Origin: Cyanophora paradoxa
Taxonomy: Eukaryota; Glaucocystophyceae; Cyanophorales; Cyanophoraceae
Assembly (NCBI GenBank): GCA_004431415.1
Contig: QPMI01000625.1
Location: 62,001-126,000 of the forward strand
Direction: 5' to 3'
DNA: 64,000 bases
Shown: piece by piece, positions 36,316 to 46,757 of the stretch
Position numbering within the stretch: the stretch's first letter is position 1
Layout of the letters: each line of letters opens with the position of its first letter
Made by a program: the position numbers and the translations under genes
Notes under the pieces: model-generated
What the model saw: the letters and a program-made list of their open reading frames with translations, nothing else
Databases searched by the model: none
Told to the model about the DNA's origin: nothing

Positions 36316-37147
36316 CCTGCGTTCAGCGTAGACAGAGCTAGCTAGCTGTGTACTACGCCTGTCTGGGTTACACGTAGGGAGGTGCGGCCCTCGCCGTTGC
36401 CGGCCCAGCCGTTCCCCCCCGAGACCCGTAAGGGGAGTAACGCTCCACCCCCGCACAGCCTAAGCCGTGCGCGTGTCGTGTGCAGCATCATCGTCGTCGT
36501 TCTTGGGCGGTGGGAGTTCCTGCAGGCCCGGCGGGGCCGGGACCCGTCGGTAGCCTGCGGGGCCGAGGCGGCGCACGCGCGGAAAGGGGTCAGATCGGAA
36601 TTGAAGCGCCCTGAAATCGAAATCGAAGGCACGCACTCGGGGAAAGCGCGAAAGCGCGATCCCTCCCTGGTCGATTCTGCAGGGCGGCGGAAGCGCGCAG
36701 AGGGGGGTCAGGCAGCGCACGCGAGATCGGACTTCGGGAGGCGGGGCGGGCACCCAGGGGTTCCAATCCACGCTCCGCGAGGGTAGATTGGCGGGCCTCC
36801 CAGTGCGAGTGCCTGCACGCGCGGGGGTTGACCCGAGGGCATTCCGAGGGCACCCGGCGCGCTGGGACGGCGCGGACCTGGGCGCGCTCGGCCTCGTCGG
36901 GGAGAAAGCCTGCAGCGTTGCGCGCGCGCGCGGCGTCAAACGCGCCGCCCTCGGGGGCGACGAGGGCGACGCCGAGCTCGCGACGAGGGCGACGCCGAGC
37001 TCGAGGCGCGCGCGGAGGCGCACCTGGGAAGGCGCCACGAAAGTGGCGCGCTCCATGGAGCACCGGCAGGAATGCGATCCGCTGCGTAAGCAACGGAAAG
37101 GTCAAGGAACAAAACGCTGCGCGGCGCGCGGAGCGCTCACAAGGGAT
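36316..37147 (+). repeat. Repeat family A, long copy, segmental duplication partner of 40278-41089
   Basis: About 830 bp aligned with 40278-41089, including the A head, a GGGGCCGGGACCCGTCGGTA block, ATCGAAATCGAA strings and GCGCTCACAAGGGATC at the end. The two copies differ by small indels. The copy abuts the last USP exon (37151). Confidence 0.85.
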
Positions 37148-37150
37148 CCC

Positions 37151-38000
37151 CTAGCACGCACGCTTGCTGGCGTTCAGATAGCGCCGCACGCTCCCTCCCA
37201 TGCGCTTGCATGTATCGCATTTCCAGTCCGTGACTGTGTCCGCCTGCGCCCGGATCGTGACCGAGCTGGGGGAACAAGTGGGGACGGGGCCGGGAGCTGC
37301 GCACGCAGAGGGCATAGCGGAGGAGGTCAACGATGGACGGAGGGGGGCCGGGTTTCGCGGGCGGAATGGATAGGTGGAGGGCCAGCTGCGGGTCGGGCTC
37401 GTCTGTATGGGAGGAGTACGTGCAGCCGCTGTGGGGGCACGAAGTCACGCTGCTGACGTAGAAGTTGAACAGGCCCTGGACCTGCGCCGGCGGGCGGGTG
37501 GGCGCGAGGTGGCGAGGGGAGGCGGGGATGGGACCGGCCTCGGTTGGCAGGTTGTCGATCACTGCGAAGAGGAACTCTTGCGCGTCCTGCTGCAACCCGC
37601 CTCTGAAGACTCTCTTGCTTTCCGCAACTGCTTCCTTGAGACGGTCGCCCGAGAGCTCGCGTTCGCCCGACGTCCCGAGCAGCTGCGCGGGGAGGCTGTC
37701 ATTGCCTCACCCCGATCGGGGCGCGCGGGGAGGGAGGGGGAGGCGCGCACTTGGGGGATCAGTCGCTTGAGCTCGCGGTGGATGTCGCCGGCGGGGCCTT
37801 GGGCGGGGTCCAGGGAGAGAACGGTTTCGGCGAGCTGCGGGAGGCTCACGATGCACTGCACGGGCGCGTTGATGTAGCACATGTTCGCCCCGGGCGGGTT
37901 CGGCAGCCCGCGGCGAACGCCGTTCTGGTTGCCCCCGCGCGTTCCATCAGCAAAGGGATGGCAGACGCAGCGGTAGAGCGATAGCGAGCCGCGCTTGAGG
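37151..38000 (-). pseudogene. Truncated ubiquitin-specific protease (UCH/USP) catalytic region
   Basis: Spliced exons 37751-about 38000, 37305-37634 and 37151-37243 give GANMCYINAPVQCIV (Cys box, catalytic Cys within NMCYINA), LQQDAQEFLFAVID (QDA box), SCPHSGCTYSS, DPQLALHLSIP, and DTVTDWKCDTCKRMGGSVRRY. USPs cleave ubiquitin from proteins. The His box is missing: the reading frame stops four nucleotides short of repeat A. Upstream of the Cys box the sequence is repeat family D, so both ends are lost. A pseudogene, or a piece whose other half lies elsewhere. Confidence 0.8.
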
Positions 38001-38039
38001 GTGCCAAAAGTGGGCGGTGAGAGCCCGCACGCGAGGAGG

Positions 38040-38450
38040 CGGTACGTATACACGGAATACAAACGCGCTCGATGACCGTAGCGTACGCGCGCATGTCGCA
38101 CGGCCGCACCGAGGGGGTGTTCATCTGCGCCTGCGTTGTGAAAGCTGGTGCGCGCGTCAGTGTGCGCAAGTGACTCTGAAACATTGACGGCGCAGTACAG
38201 TACCTCGGCCTAGACGTATGTGGCTGGGATTGATATCGGCGTGACTAGCGCTGGTCTGTTGTGCGTGCAGGGGTACGCATGAACTTTCGTCCAACTTTCG
38301 TCCAACTCTCGTCCAATTGGTACATATACTTTCGTCCAACTTTCGTCCAACTTTAAATTTCGTCCAACTTTCGTCCAACTCTCGTCCAATTGGTACATAT
38401 ACTTTCGTCCAACTTTCGTCCAACTTTAAATTTCGTCCTGCTCCCGACCC
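38040..38450 (+). repeat. Repeat family D with TTTCGTCCAAC tandem array
   Basis: Partner of 50900-51260. Includes GTAGCGTACGC.CGCATGTCG and, from about 38283 to 38440, two tandem copies of a ~75-bp unit built from TTTCGTCCAAC and CAATTGGTACATATAC. Confidence 0.8.
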
Positions 38451-38630
38451 GCCCGTCGGACCCGCCGGACCCGGCTTTGCAACACGCCCGTTTGAGCTCT
38501 GAGCGTACAGTTAATGCGAAATCTGCAGGTGGGAGGCCTCCGTTTTTGAATTCTCAGCTCCAGCTCCAGCGAACGCGCGGCGGCGCCAGAGCGCTTAGTT
38601 CCAGCGAACGCGCGGCGGCGCCAGAGCGCG

Positions 38631-40307
38631 ATGGACGGCGGCACGTCATCGCGTCACAAAGCTTCAGCGCGTCGCAGCGAGTCACAGAAGCTGCGAGAGA
38701 CGCTTCCCGCCGATCTGCCCGACGAGTGGCGGGCTGCGCTGCTGCATATCGCGGACCTTGCGATGCGAGGTTCAAGGTAGGACGATTACGATCGTAATTA
38801 CTAAGTTAGGACGTCCTAGCTTTGATCCAGCTAGGGTTGGACGTCGTGATTATTCTATATAGCACTTAGAGTCTTTATATCGCACTTAGAGACCACCAAT
38901 CTTAGACTGCAAATCGGCAGCACGGCAGCTCAGTGTTCTGAGCGCGGGCTCTCAACTTTCGAACAAGAGCGGGCGCAGCTGGAAGCCGACCGCAGGCTCG
39001 CAATTGAAGAACGTCAACACACTGAACAGCGCCTGAGAGATTTCGAGGAGGAGCGCCTGGCCTTGCTCGCAGAAAAAGATGCATTCGCTGCAGAAATGGA
39101 TGCTCTGAGTCACACCTTGCAAACGGAGAGGATGCAGCTCGATGCAGAGAGGCGAATGTGGGAACGAGACAAGGAGGAGCTGAAGGCGGAGCTTGCAAAG
39201 TGATTTCCATTTCGATTCTGGGTTGTAAGAGTGCTCGCTGACATCCTTTATTCACTATGCAGGCAAACTGATGAGCTTCAGAGGCAACAGGCAAAGCTGG
39301 AGAACGAGCGAAATCAGAAAGCAGAGGAAGTTGAGGTTTTGCGGAAAAAATTCAGCCCTCTCAACAAAATTATTACGCTGGTATGGAAACTCAGAAACTT
39401 TTCCAGTTTCTTTCCAGATATTTTACTCAGAACGTGGGCGGGAAAATCTTTCAAGTGGGGAGCGAAACGTTGAAAGCCTCAGTCGATTCCATCTTCCCTG
39501 CGATTTTGAGTGGAGTGCGTTGCTCTTGCTTTGCCAAAACAAACAGTATGGCTCACTGTTTGCAGGGATACGACATCAAGAAAGATGAGAAGGGGTACAC
39601 ACCTTGTCGAATGCACATTGTGGCCACATTGATTGTACGCAGTGCCATCTTTTTAGACCGTGCACCAGATGCATTCCGCTTTGTCCTCTCATGGCTGCGC
39701 GATGGGCCAGCATGGCTGAACGAGGCGAAGGTAGCCGCCCTCCCAATTTGGCTGCGCTATGCCTAACTTGGGTGAAGCTGGATCGACGGGAACGAGCGGA
39801 AGCCATGCGAGAAGCCGATTATTTTCGGATGAGTGCTTTCCGCGAGCACCTGATGGCTCAGAGAAAGCAAGAGGAGCTGGATACCGTCATGAGACTGGAC
39901 TCACTTAGCATTTCGGCAAGTGATAACTGGTAGGACGCCTCGTTGCTTTTCTCGGAGCCACCCCCCATTTTTCGCAGGTATATCGTCTCGGCAGCTTGGT
40001 TGAAGGCATGGCGAGCCTTTGTTCAATCTGATTTAAGCAGCCCGCCGCCTGGACCTGTCTCGAATGGGAGCTTGTTGGCACTCGATGGGAGCCCGCGTCC
40101 AAACTTGAAGAAGCACAAGCACTATAGAGGTACAATACATTGTGTGCATTGCACGCAATTATGTAGCTTACGATGCCCCAAGGTGTAAACCCACGCGTCT
40201 GGAGCTACTTGATCGAGATTTATGGCGGGGGGCCGCCAATTCCCCGCGCACAGCTTGATATCTATTCCAGCTACAGACCTGCGTTCAGCGTAGACAGAGC
40301 TAGCTAG
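38631..40307 (+). CDS. Coiled-coil / T1 (KCTD-type BTB) / DUSP protein, 8 exons, 406 aa
   Basis: Exons 38631-38776, 38921-39199, 39263-39380, 39431-39514, 39566-39730, 39778-39929, 39978-40129, 40183-40307; total 1221 nt in frame. Residues 1-50: LPADLPDEWRAALLHIADLA. Residues 50-180: a long coiled coil (EERLALLAEKDAFAAEMDAL). Residues 180-310: T1/BTB fold, ITLNVGGKIFQVGSETLKAS then IFLDRAPDAFRFVLSWLRDG, as in KCTD proteins that oligomerise and often recruit Cullin 3. Residues 315-395: DUSP domain, WYIVSAAWLKAWRAFV, PPPGPVSNGSLL, then RVWSYLIEIYGGGPPI. DUSP is normally found in ubiquitin-specific proteases. The last nine codons and stop come from repeat A, so a downstream part may have been lost. 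Link to ubiquitin handling is inferred. Confidence 0.85.
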
Positions 40308-41089
40308 CTGTGTACTACGCCTGTCTGGGCTACGCATAGGAAGGTGCGGCCCTCGCCGTTGCCGGCCCAGCCGTTCCCCCCCGGGGCCCGTAAGGGGAGT
40401 AACGCTCCACCCCCGCACAGCCTAAGCCGTGCGCGTGTCGTGTGCAGCATCGCGTCGTCGTTCTTGGGCGGTGGGAGTTCCTGCAGGCCCGGTGGGGCCG
40501 GGACCCGTCGGTAGCCTGCGGGGCCGAGGCGGCGCACGCGCGCGCGGAGGGGGGTCAGATCGAAATCGAAGCGCCCTGAAATCGAAATCGAAATCGAAGG
40601 CGCGCACTCGGGGAAAGCGCGCACTCGGGGAAAGCGCGAAAGCGCGAACCCTCCCTGGTCGATTCTGCAGGGCGGCGGAAGCGCGCAGAGGGGGGCTAGA
40701 CAGCGCACGCGAAATCGGAGGCGGGGCGGGCACCCAGGGGTTTCAATCCACGCTCCGCGAGGGTAGATTGGCGGGCCTCCCAGTGCGAGTGCCTGCACGC
40801 GCGGGGTTGACCCGAGGGCATTCCAACGCGGGCGGCGCGCTGGGTCGGCGCGGACCTGGACGCGCTCGGCCTCGTCGGGGAGAAAGCCTGCCGCAATGCG
40901 CGCGCGCGCGGCGTCAAACCGAGAGGACGCGCCGGCGCGCCCGGCGGCCGCGCGCGGAGGCGCACCTGGGAGGCGTCACGAAAGTGGCGCGCTCCATGGA
41001 GCACCGGAAGGAAGGCGATCCGCTGCGTAAGCAACGGAAAGCTCAAGGAACAAAACGCCGCGCGGCGCGCGGGGCGCTCACAAGGGATC
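40278..41089 (+). repeat. Repeat family A, long copy 2
   Basis: Aligns with 36316-37147 over its length. Supplies the stop codon of the T1-DUSP gene at its left end. Confidence 0.85.
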
Positions 41090-41269
41090 GCGCGGCAGCT
41101 CCGTCGGGCTTCTACATGCGCTGCGCAGAGGAAGCGCAGCTCTACGAGGAGGAGGAGCGGCCTGCGCACGCGAGCGCATGCCGGAGTCAGCGGGAAGGAC
41201 AACTCGGGATGACAACTTGCCTGAAAAGCGTCGCCCGGCCGCGGGGGCGGCCGCCGCCGTTTGCTGATG

Positions 41270-41500
41270 ACCTGCGCGCGCCCCGGTGAGCCGTCGTGCT
41301 GGAACTCGTCGACCTCGATCACAACGACGCGGTCGGGCATCGTGGCGAGGAAGGCGGTCAGGAACGCCATGGCCCATCAGCTCGGGGCTGCGCATGCGTC
41401 ATACGTACGCGTCTACGCGCTGCGCGCGCGCAGGCGCACCATTCATCGCGCTGCAGCCTGCAGGGTCTCCGGGTCGAGCCAGTGCTATCGGGCGACGGCG
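41270..41500 (-). pseudogene. Nuclease-like fragment with VDEFQH motif
   Basis: Minus strand reads MPDRVVVIEVDEFQHDG, equivalent to LPDRVIVLDVDELQHG of the gene at 44101-45114. Farther upstream, DNA resembling that gene's first exon and intron is recognisable, but the middle of the domain is deleted. Confidence 0.65.
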
Positions 41501-41659
41501 CGCCCGTCCCGCTTGACCGTCGCGTGGGCGGGAAATGACTGCCGTCCGCGGCGGCGGCGGGGACCTGACCGCGCCGAACAGATGTTCGAATTCGGACCTG
41601 ACCGAGCCGTGCTATTCCAACAGGCTTGAAGCATTATTTAAAACCGGTGAGCATGCTTT

Positions 41660-42003
41660 ATACTCGTCCCGCTGCGCGCGCCGATGTTCCCCGCGTTCTG
41701 TTGGACGGCCACAACTCGACCGCTAGTACAGCATACATTGCAATTGAGACGCCGTGAGTCTCGGAGACGTACATTGGTGCCCGGGGGGCGACGAGGCAGC
41801 CATGCGCACTGGAACGGAACTGGACGCTCGAAGCTGCAAGTCTGGGCCTCATCGTCCCCGTAGTACGCGATGAAACGCGTGATGACCTGGCCCGCGGCGC
41901 CTTCGAATTCGGGGAAGCGCTGCGCCAGCCCCTGCACGCCGTGGGCATAACCCTGTCCCGGGAACCAGCAAATCGGGGTGCCACTCGGGCCGCAAAAGAT
42001 CAA
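41660..42003 (-). CDS. Hypothetical protein fragment
   Basis: Reads SLIFCGPSGTPICWFPGQG, then FEGAAGQVITRFIAYYGDDE and CSFERPVPFQCAWLPRR. The composition looks protein-like but I know no family. No ATG-based start is certain, and it lies inside the nuclease-like cluster. Confidence 0.35.
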
Positions 42004-42289
42004 GGAGGCTCCGGGGGGAATTGCCCGGCGTTCAGAAGCCGCGTGCGGCGCCGCCCATGCCGCAGTGCCGCCATGGAGTTAGTTTGGTAGTTTGGTAGTT
42101 TGGTAGTTTGGAGTTAGTGTGCCCGGATACCTTGTCCCGCTCGAGACGAGGGGAAAAGGGCGAGGGGAAAGACATTAGAGGAGAGAGGAGAACGCGTTTT
42201 CGAGCATGGAGCCAGCGTGCGCATACAACGCCAGCGCTAGCGCTTATAATTACGCTCTGAGTCTAGCTAGCGCTCTCTCAGGGCTGCGA

Positions 42290-42450
42290 AAAGGCTGCGA
42301 GAATCGCAGCCGCAGCCGCAGCCAGGGCCGCAGCCAGGGCCGAGGCGAGGCGCAAGCGCTAGCAGGAGGCCGAGGATGCAGCCGAGGCGAGGCGCAAGTG
42401 GGAGGCCGGAGCCAAGCAGGAGGCGCAAGCAGGAGGCCGAGCATGCAGAG
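42290..42450. repeat. Low-complexity CAGCCG / GGCGAGGCGCAAG array
   Basis: Short imperfect tandem units such as CAGCCGCAGCCGCAGCC and GGAGGCCGAG. Confidence 0.8.
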
Positions 42451-42649
42451 ACCCGTCCCCCCTGCGCTTGCGCAGCGCACTGCGATCGGTATCTAGATGA
42501 TCTACCGCATGTGTCTACCTCATCAGCGACGGTGCGCCTGTCCCGCTGGCCATCCCCGCGTGACCTTGTGGGCTTTGAGGAAGGAGAAAACATCGCCTCG
42601 AGACAAAACACCCCGAGAGAAGACATCTTGAAGTAGAGGACATCGCTTA

Positions 42650-42960
42650 GGCGAAGTAGGCGTTGAGGAACGCCAGCACATAACCCAGCACCCTGAGCTC
42701 GGCGCTGCGAGGCGAAGTAGGCGTTGAGGAACGCCAGCACATAACCCAGCACCCTGAGCTCGGCGCTGCGCACGCGTCATCATTCTCCGCGCTTCTCCGC
42801 GCTGCGCGCGCGCACGCGCACCACTCATCGCGCTGCAGGGTCTCGGGGTCGTGCCAGTGCTCCCGCACGAAGGCGCGCTTGTCCCGGCGCTTGCGCATCG
42901 CCTCGAGTGGAGAGATCTTGAGGAGAAGGCATCGCCTCGCGAGAGGAGAGATCTAGAGGA
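42650..42960 (-). pseudogene. Second fragment of the nuclease-like gene, internally duplicated
   Basis: 42712-42955 is nearly identical to 44933-45168 (first exon, first intron and start of exon 2). The ~60-bp ELRVLGYVLAFLNAYFA segment is repeated twice in tandem (42652-42711, 42712-42770). The VDExQH part is absent. Confidence 0.75.
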
Positions 42961-42982
42961 GACATCGCCTCGCGATCTCGAT

Positions 42983-44047
42983 TCACGATTCACGATTCAT
43001 GTGTCTACGGCTGAGCGCAAGATCAGCTCCGCGGGGGATGGGTCTACCGTAACTAAGCGAGCCCCGATGGATGTCCGGGACCCGGCGCATCACCCCTGGC
43101 CGCCCGCGCGCCTCGCGCTCCGCCGCTGCCCGCTCGCGCTCCGCCGCCGCCCGCTCGCGCTCCGCCGCCGCCGCCCGCTCGCGCTCGCGCGCGCGCTCGC
43201 GCTCCGCCGCCGCCGCCGCCGCCCGCTCGTGCTCGCGCGCGCGCTCCGCCACCGCCGCCCGCGCGGCGCCCACTCGCGCTCGCGCTCGCGCGCGCGCTCT
43301 GCCAACGCCGCCCGCGCGGCCGCCCACTCGCGCTCGCTCCGCCGCGGCGGGAAGGTTGGCCGCCACTTGGCGGGAAGAGCTTGCGGGAAGAGGTTGACAA
43401 GATCCTCGAGCTTCTCGGGCAGCGGCTCGTAGCCCTCGTAGCACAGCTTCACGAACTCGCACTCCGCGGGTGCGCCGTCTGCCACGACGCGCTCGAGAGC
43501 CCTGATGAGAGTCGCCGTGTCGGGGTGTTGGGCCTGCGAGTCGGGCGTTGCGAGTCGAATGAACTTTGTTGGCTTCCCGTAGACCTGCGCACACGCTCGC
43601 ATCATGCTGCGCAGACTTCGAAGATCTGACCAACCTCGAGGATCTGCTCGTAGATCTTGAGCATCCGGGCGTCCTCCGCGGAGGGCCTGTAGCGGAGCAT
43701 CCGGGCGTCCTCCGCGGACAAACGCGAAAGAAGCATGCACCCGGGCGCTTTCGATCTTTGCCGAACAGGTCCTTGTCGCCGTCCACAGGGCTGTCGTGCG
43801 CGATCCGCAGGACCTGCAGGACATGGCCGGCGCCGTGCGCGAGCGCCCAGCGGTGCGCCCACTCGTAAATCTCATGGCGCACAACGAGCTCGTCCGACGC
43901 GTCGCTGCCGGGCGGGGCCGACCGAGCGGGGAGGCCGGGCGCGGGCAAGAGACGATGCCCTGGGGGAAGGAGCGCGGCGAGCGCTTCCCTCCTCTGCTCG
44001 GGCCCCGCGCGCCCGAGCTTGATGTACTTGATGTCGACCTTAATCAT
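42983..44047 (-). CDS. Arg/Glu-rich coiled-coil protein with unrecognised N-terminal domain
   Basis: Starts MIKVDIKYIKLGRAGPEQRR; coding then passes through other frames: HEIYEWAHRWALAHGAGHVL, an ARMLKIYEQILEVGQIFE piece preceded by a short tandem SAEDARML duplication, then VYGKPTKFIRLATPDSQ, VKLCYEGYEPLPEKLEDLVN. The second half is AERERAAAERE coiled coil ending RGRPGVMRR and NRES-stop at 42983. The C-terminal ~110 codons are shared with the next gene (44101-45114) while the N-terminal domains differ. Introns are likely but not fixed. Function unknown. Confidence 0.5.
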   Translation of the reverse strand: MIKVDIKYIKLGRAGPEQRREALAALLPPGHRLLPAPGLPARSAPPGSDASDELVVRHEIYEWAHRWALAHGAGHVLQVLRIAHDSPVDGDKDLFGKDRKRPGACFFRVCPRRTPGCSATGPPRRTPGCSRSTSRSSRLVRSSKSAQHDASVCAGLREANKVHSTRNARLAGPTPRHGDSHQGSRARRGRRRTRGVRVREAVLRGLRAAAREARGSCQPLPASSSRQVAANLPAAAERARVGGRAGGVGRARARARARVGAARAAVAERAREHERAAAAAAERERARERERAAAAERERAAAERERAAAEREARGRPGVMRRVPDIHRGSLSYGRPIPRGADLALSRRHMNRES

Positions 44048-44100
44048 TTTTTATTTGGTAATGGGCGAGAGATGGGAGTCCCGAGAGATGGGCGCGATGT

Positions 44101-45114
44101 TCATTTTTTCATGTGTCTACGGCTGAGCGCAAGATCAGCTCCGCGGGGGACGGGTCTACCGTAACTAAGCGAGCCCCGATGGGAGTCCCGGACCCGGCGC
44201 ATCACCCCTGGCCGCCCGCGCGCCTCGCGCTCCGCCGCTGCCCGCTCGCGCTCCGCCGCCGCCCGCTCGCGCTCCGCCGCCGCCGCCCGCTCGCGCTCGC
44301 GCGCGCGCTCGCGCTCGCGCTCGCGCGCGCGCTCGCGCTCCGCCGCCGCCGCCCGCTCGCGCTCGCGCGCGCGCTCCGCCACCGCTGCCCGCGCGGCCGC
44401 CCACTCGCGCTCGCGCTCCTCCGCCGCCGCCCGCTCGCGCTCCGCCGCCCGCTCGCGCTCGCGCTCGCGCTCCGCCAACGCCGCCCGCTCGCGCTCCGCC
44501 GCCGACGCCAGCTGATCCCCCAGCTCCCGTTGCAGCTCAGCCGGCCCGCGCTTGAACTTTTGCCTCAGACGCTTCAGGCGCTCGGAGTCGATGAACTCCA
44601 GACCAGGAGGGAAGCGCTCCATATCGTTGTAGCCCAGCTCGAAGCGCCGCGGGACCTGGTCGTTGTCAGGGCGTTTCGCATGCGATCTCCTCCTCCCTTG
44701 CCGCCTCCTCTGCAAACAGGTAGCGTCCGAACGCTGCAAAACCGTTGAAGATCCCGTGCTGCAACTCGTCGACATCGAGCACAATGACACGGTCGGGCAA
44801 GACGATCAAGATGTCGGGCCGACGGAATCCGGGGACGTAGTGCGGAATCCCGGCGACCGTGCAGTCATACAAGACGAAGAACGGCTGGTCGGCGAGGACG
44901 AAGACGAAGAGCGACGAAGGCAGCGAGGCGAAGTAGGCGTTGAGGAACGCCAGCACATAACCCAGCACCCTGAGCTCGGCGCTGCGCACGCGTCATCATT
45001 CTCCGCGCTTCTCCGCGCTGCGCGCGCGCACGCGCACCACTCATCGCGCTGCAGGGTCTCGGGGTCGTGCCAGTGCTCCCGCACGAAGGCGCGCTTGTCC
45101 CGGCGCTTGCGCAT
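44101..45114 (-). CDS. PD-(D/E)XK nuclease-like (VDExQH) protein with Arg/Glu-rich coil
   Basis: ATG at 45114; exon 1 45038-45114 (MRKRRDKRAFVREHWHDPET), intron 44982-45037, exon 2 44743-44981 or longer: ELRVLGYVLAFLNAYF, FFVLYDCTVAG, RRPDILIVLPDRVIVLDVDE then LQHG. The helix, the RPD and the VDExQH order resemble endonuclease-fold proteins scattered through protists and large DNA viruses; catalytic D and E/D-E would be the Asp of RPD and the Asp/Glu of VDE (inference). The next exon reads RRFELGYNDMERFPPGLEF, DSERLKRLRQKFKRG, then AERERA coils to the stop at 44101. The splice between QHG and RRFELGY is unclear; a GC donor is one option. Confidence 0.55.
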
Positions 45115-45286
45115 CGCCTCGAGTGGAGAGATCTTGAGGAGAAGGCATCGCCTCGCGAGAGGAGAGAGCTCGAGGAGAAGGCATCGCCTCGCGAGGAGAA
45201 AAATAAATTTGGGGAGAAAAATTATTGGGGGGTGGGGTTTACAGAGGCTACGGCATATCGGGGGGTTAGTGCATAATCACTCGGAA

Positions 45287-46757
45287 ATGGTGCGAGGGAC
45301 CGCGACAGGGCGCGACAGGGCGCTCCTGCACAGCTGCGGAGCTCTGGATTAGCTGCATAGAGCCTGCAGATAGCTTTATGCGCGGTCGCGGGAGTCTCGA
45401 TCAGTAGCATTGATCCGCGCATGCACAGGCTCGCGGACCAAAGAAGCACATGAAGCGCCTTGCGGCGCCCCGGCACTGGATGCTGGACAAGCTTGGCGGC
45501 GTCTACGTGCGCTGTCGCGCGCTCGAGCGCGGCACCGCCTCACTCGCGCCTGCAGGCCCCTCGCCCGTCCCCGGGCCCGCACAAGCTCCGCGAGAGCCTG
45601 CCGCTGATCATCCTGATCCGCAACCGGCTGAAGTACGCCCTCACCCGGCGGGAGGCGAACATGATCGTCCTCCAGCGGCTGGTCAAGGTCGACGGGAAGG
45701 TCCGCACTGACGCCCGCTACCCGGCCGGCTTCATGGGTGCGCCTCGCGATTGCAGCCGCGTGCATTGCGCACCCGCGTGCCCCGGGTCTGTCTGAGCCTT
45801 GCCGCAGACGTCGTCAGCATCGAGAAGACCAACGAGTTCTTCCGCCTGCTCTACGACGTGAAGGGGCGCTACGTCACCCACCGCATCACCCCGGAGGAGG
45901 CGAAGGTGCGGGGGCGCTGGCTTGCGCCGCGGCTGGACAGGAGTGGGCTGGCGAATCCGGCTTTCAGCCAGCGCGCTTGGAGCCTCTAGCTATGCAGTCC
46001 AGTTCGACGACGCATAGAAGGATCTTAGTTTCCTTTCCGCCGCGCTACGATCTCGTCCGCACCGCCTCCCGACGGCGCGTTCTGATGCGTCGTTTGCGCT
46101 CTCGCCGCAGTTCAAGCTTTGCTCCGTCCGCGCCGTGTCGGTCGGCCCTCGCTCTGTGCCCTTCATCGTCACTCACGACGGCCGCACCATCCGCTACCCG
46201 GACCCGGACGTGAAGGTACAATTGACCCGGCGCGTCTTCCGGACAGATCGGTGACCGACGCGGCGCAGGTTCACGACACCGTGAAGGTGGACATTGACAC
46301 CGGCAAGATCGTCGACCACATCAAGTTCGACCACGACCAGGTGCGCTGTTTTGTTTTCTTCCACAGGCGCGTGTTGACGGCTTCCAAACAGCTCTGCATG
46401 GTCATTCGTGGCAAGAACGCTGGCCGCGTCGGCCTTATCGTCAACCGCGAGCGGTGCGTTCATTTTCTGCCGAGCGATCCCCGGTTGGCGTGACCGAGCC
46501 CCGCTTGTTAGCCACCTCGGGAGCTTCGACATTGTCCACGTCAAGGACGCGTCTGGCCACGCCTTCGCGACCCGCCTCGACAACGTCTTCGTTATCGGCA
46601 AGGGCAACAAGGTTAGCCCAAACTCGCCCGACCCTGCAAGTCGTCGCGCGCTCACGGCTTCGAACGCCAGCCGTCGATCTCCCTCCCCAAGGGCAAGGGC
46701 CTCAAGCTCTCCATCATCGAGGAGACTGCCCAGCGCACTGAGAAGGCGGCCAAGTAA
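45287..46757 (+). CDS. RPS4: 40S ribosomal protein S4 (eS4), 9 exons, 261 aa
   Basis: Small-subunit ribosomal protein. Exons: 45287-45289 (the ATG alone), 45429-45506, 45556-45736, 45808-45905, 46111-46215, 46269-46340, 46392-46453, 46512-46611, 46671-46757; total 786 nt, exact frame and family-typical length. Sequence is canonical: [40 protein letters not shown], then [40 protein letters not shown] and [16 protein letters not shown]. The ATG-only first exon fits the universally conserved M-ARGPKKH junction; a different upstream ATG exon is possible. 172 bp separate it from the divergent nuclease-like gene. Confidence 0.95.

Noticed and set aside
38283-38440. CRISPR-like TTTCGTCCAAC array
   Set aside because: Irregular short units with no unique spacers; simple tandem repeat.
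43053-44404. Gly/Ala/Arg-rich frames in the GCTCGCGCTCCGCC arrays
   Set aside because: Alternative frames of a short-period repeat; only the AERERA frame continues into non-repetitive coding sequence.
43090-44790. CRISPR-like interpretation of the GCTCGCGCTCCGCCGCC array
   Set aside because: Units are 6-12 bp without distinct spacers, and they encode a coiled coil in a eukaryotic context.
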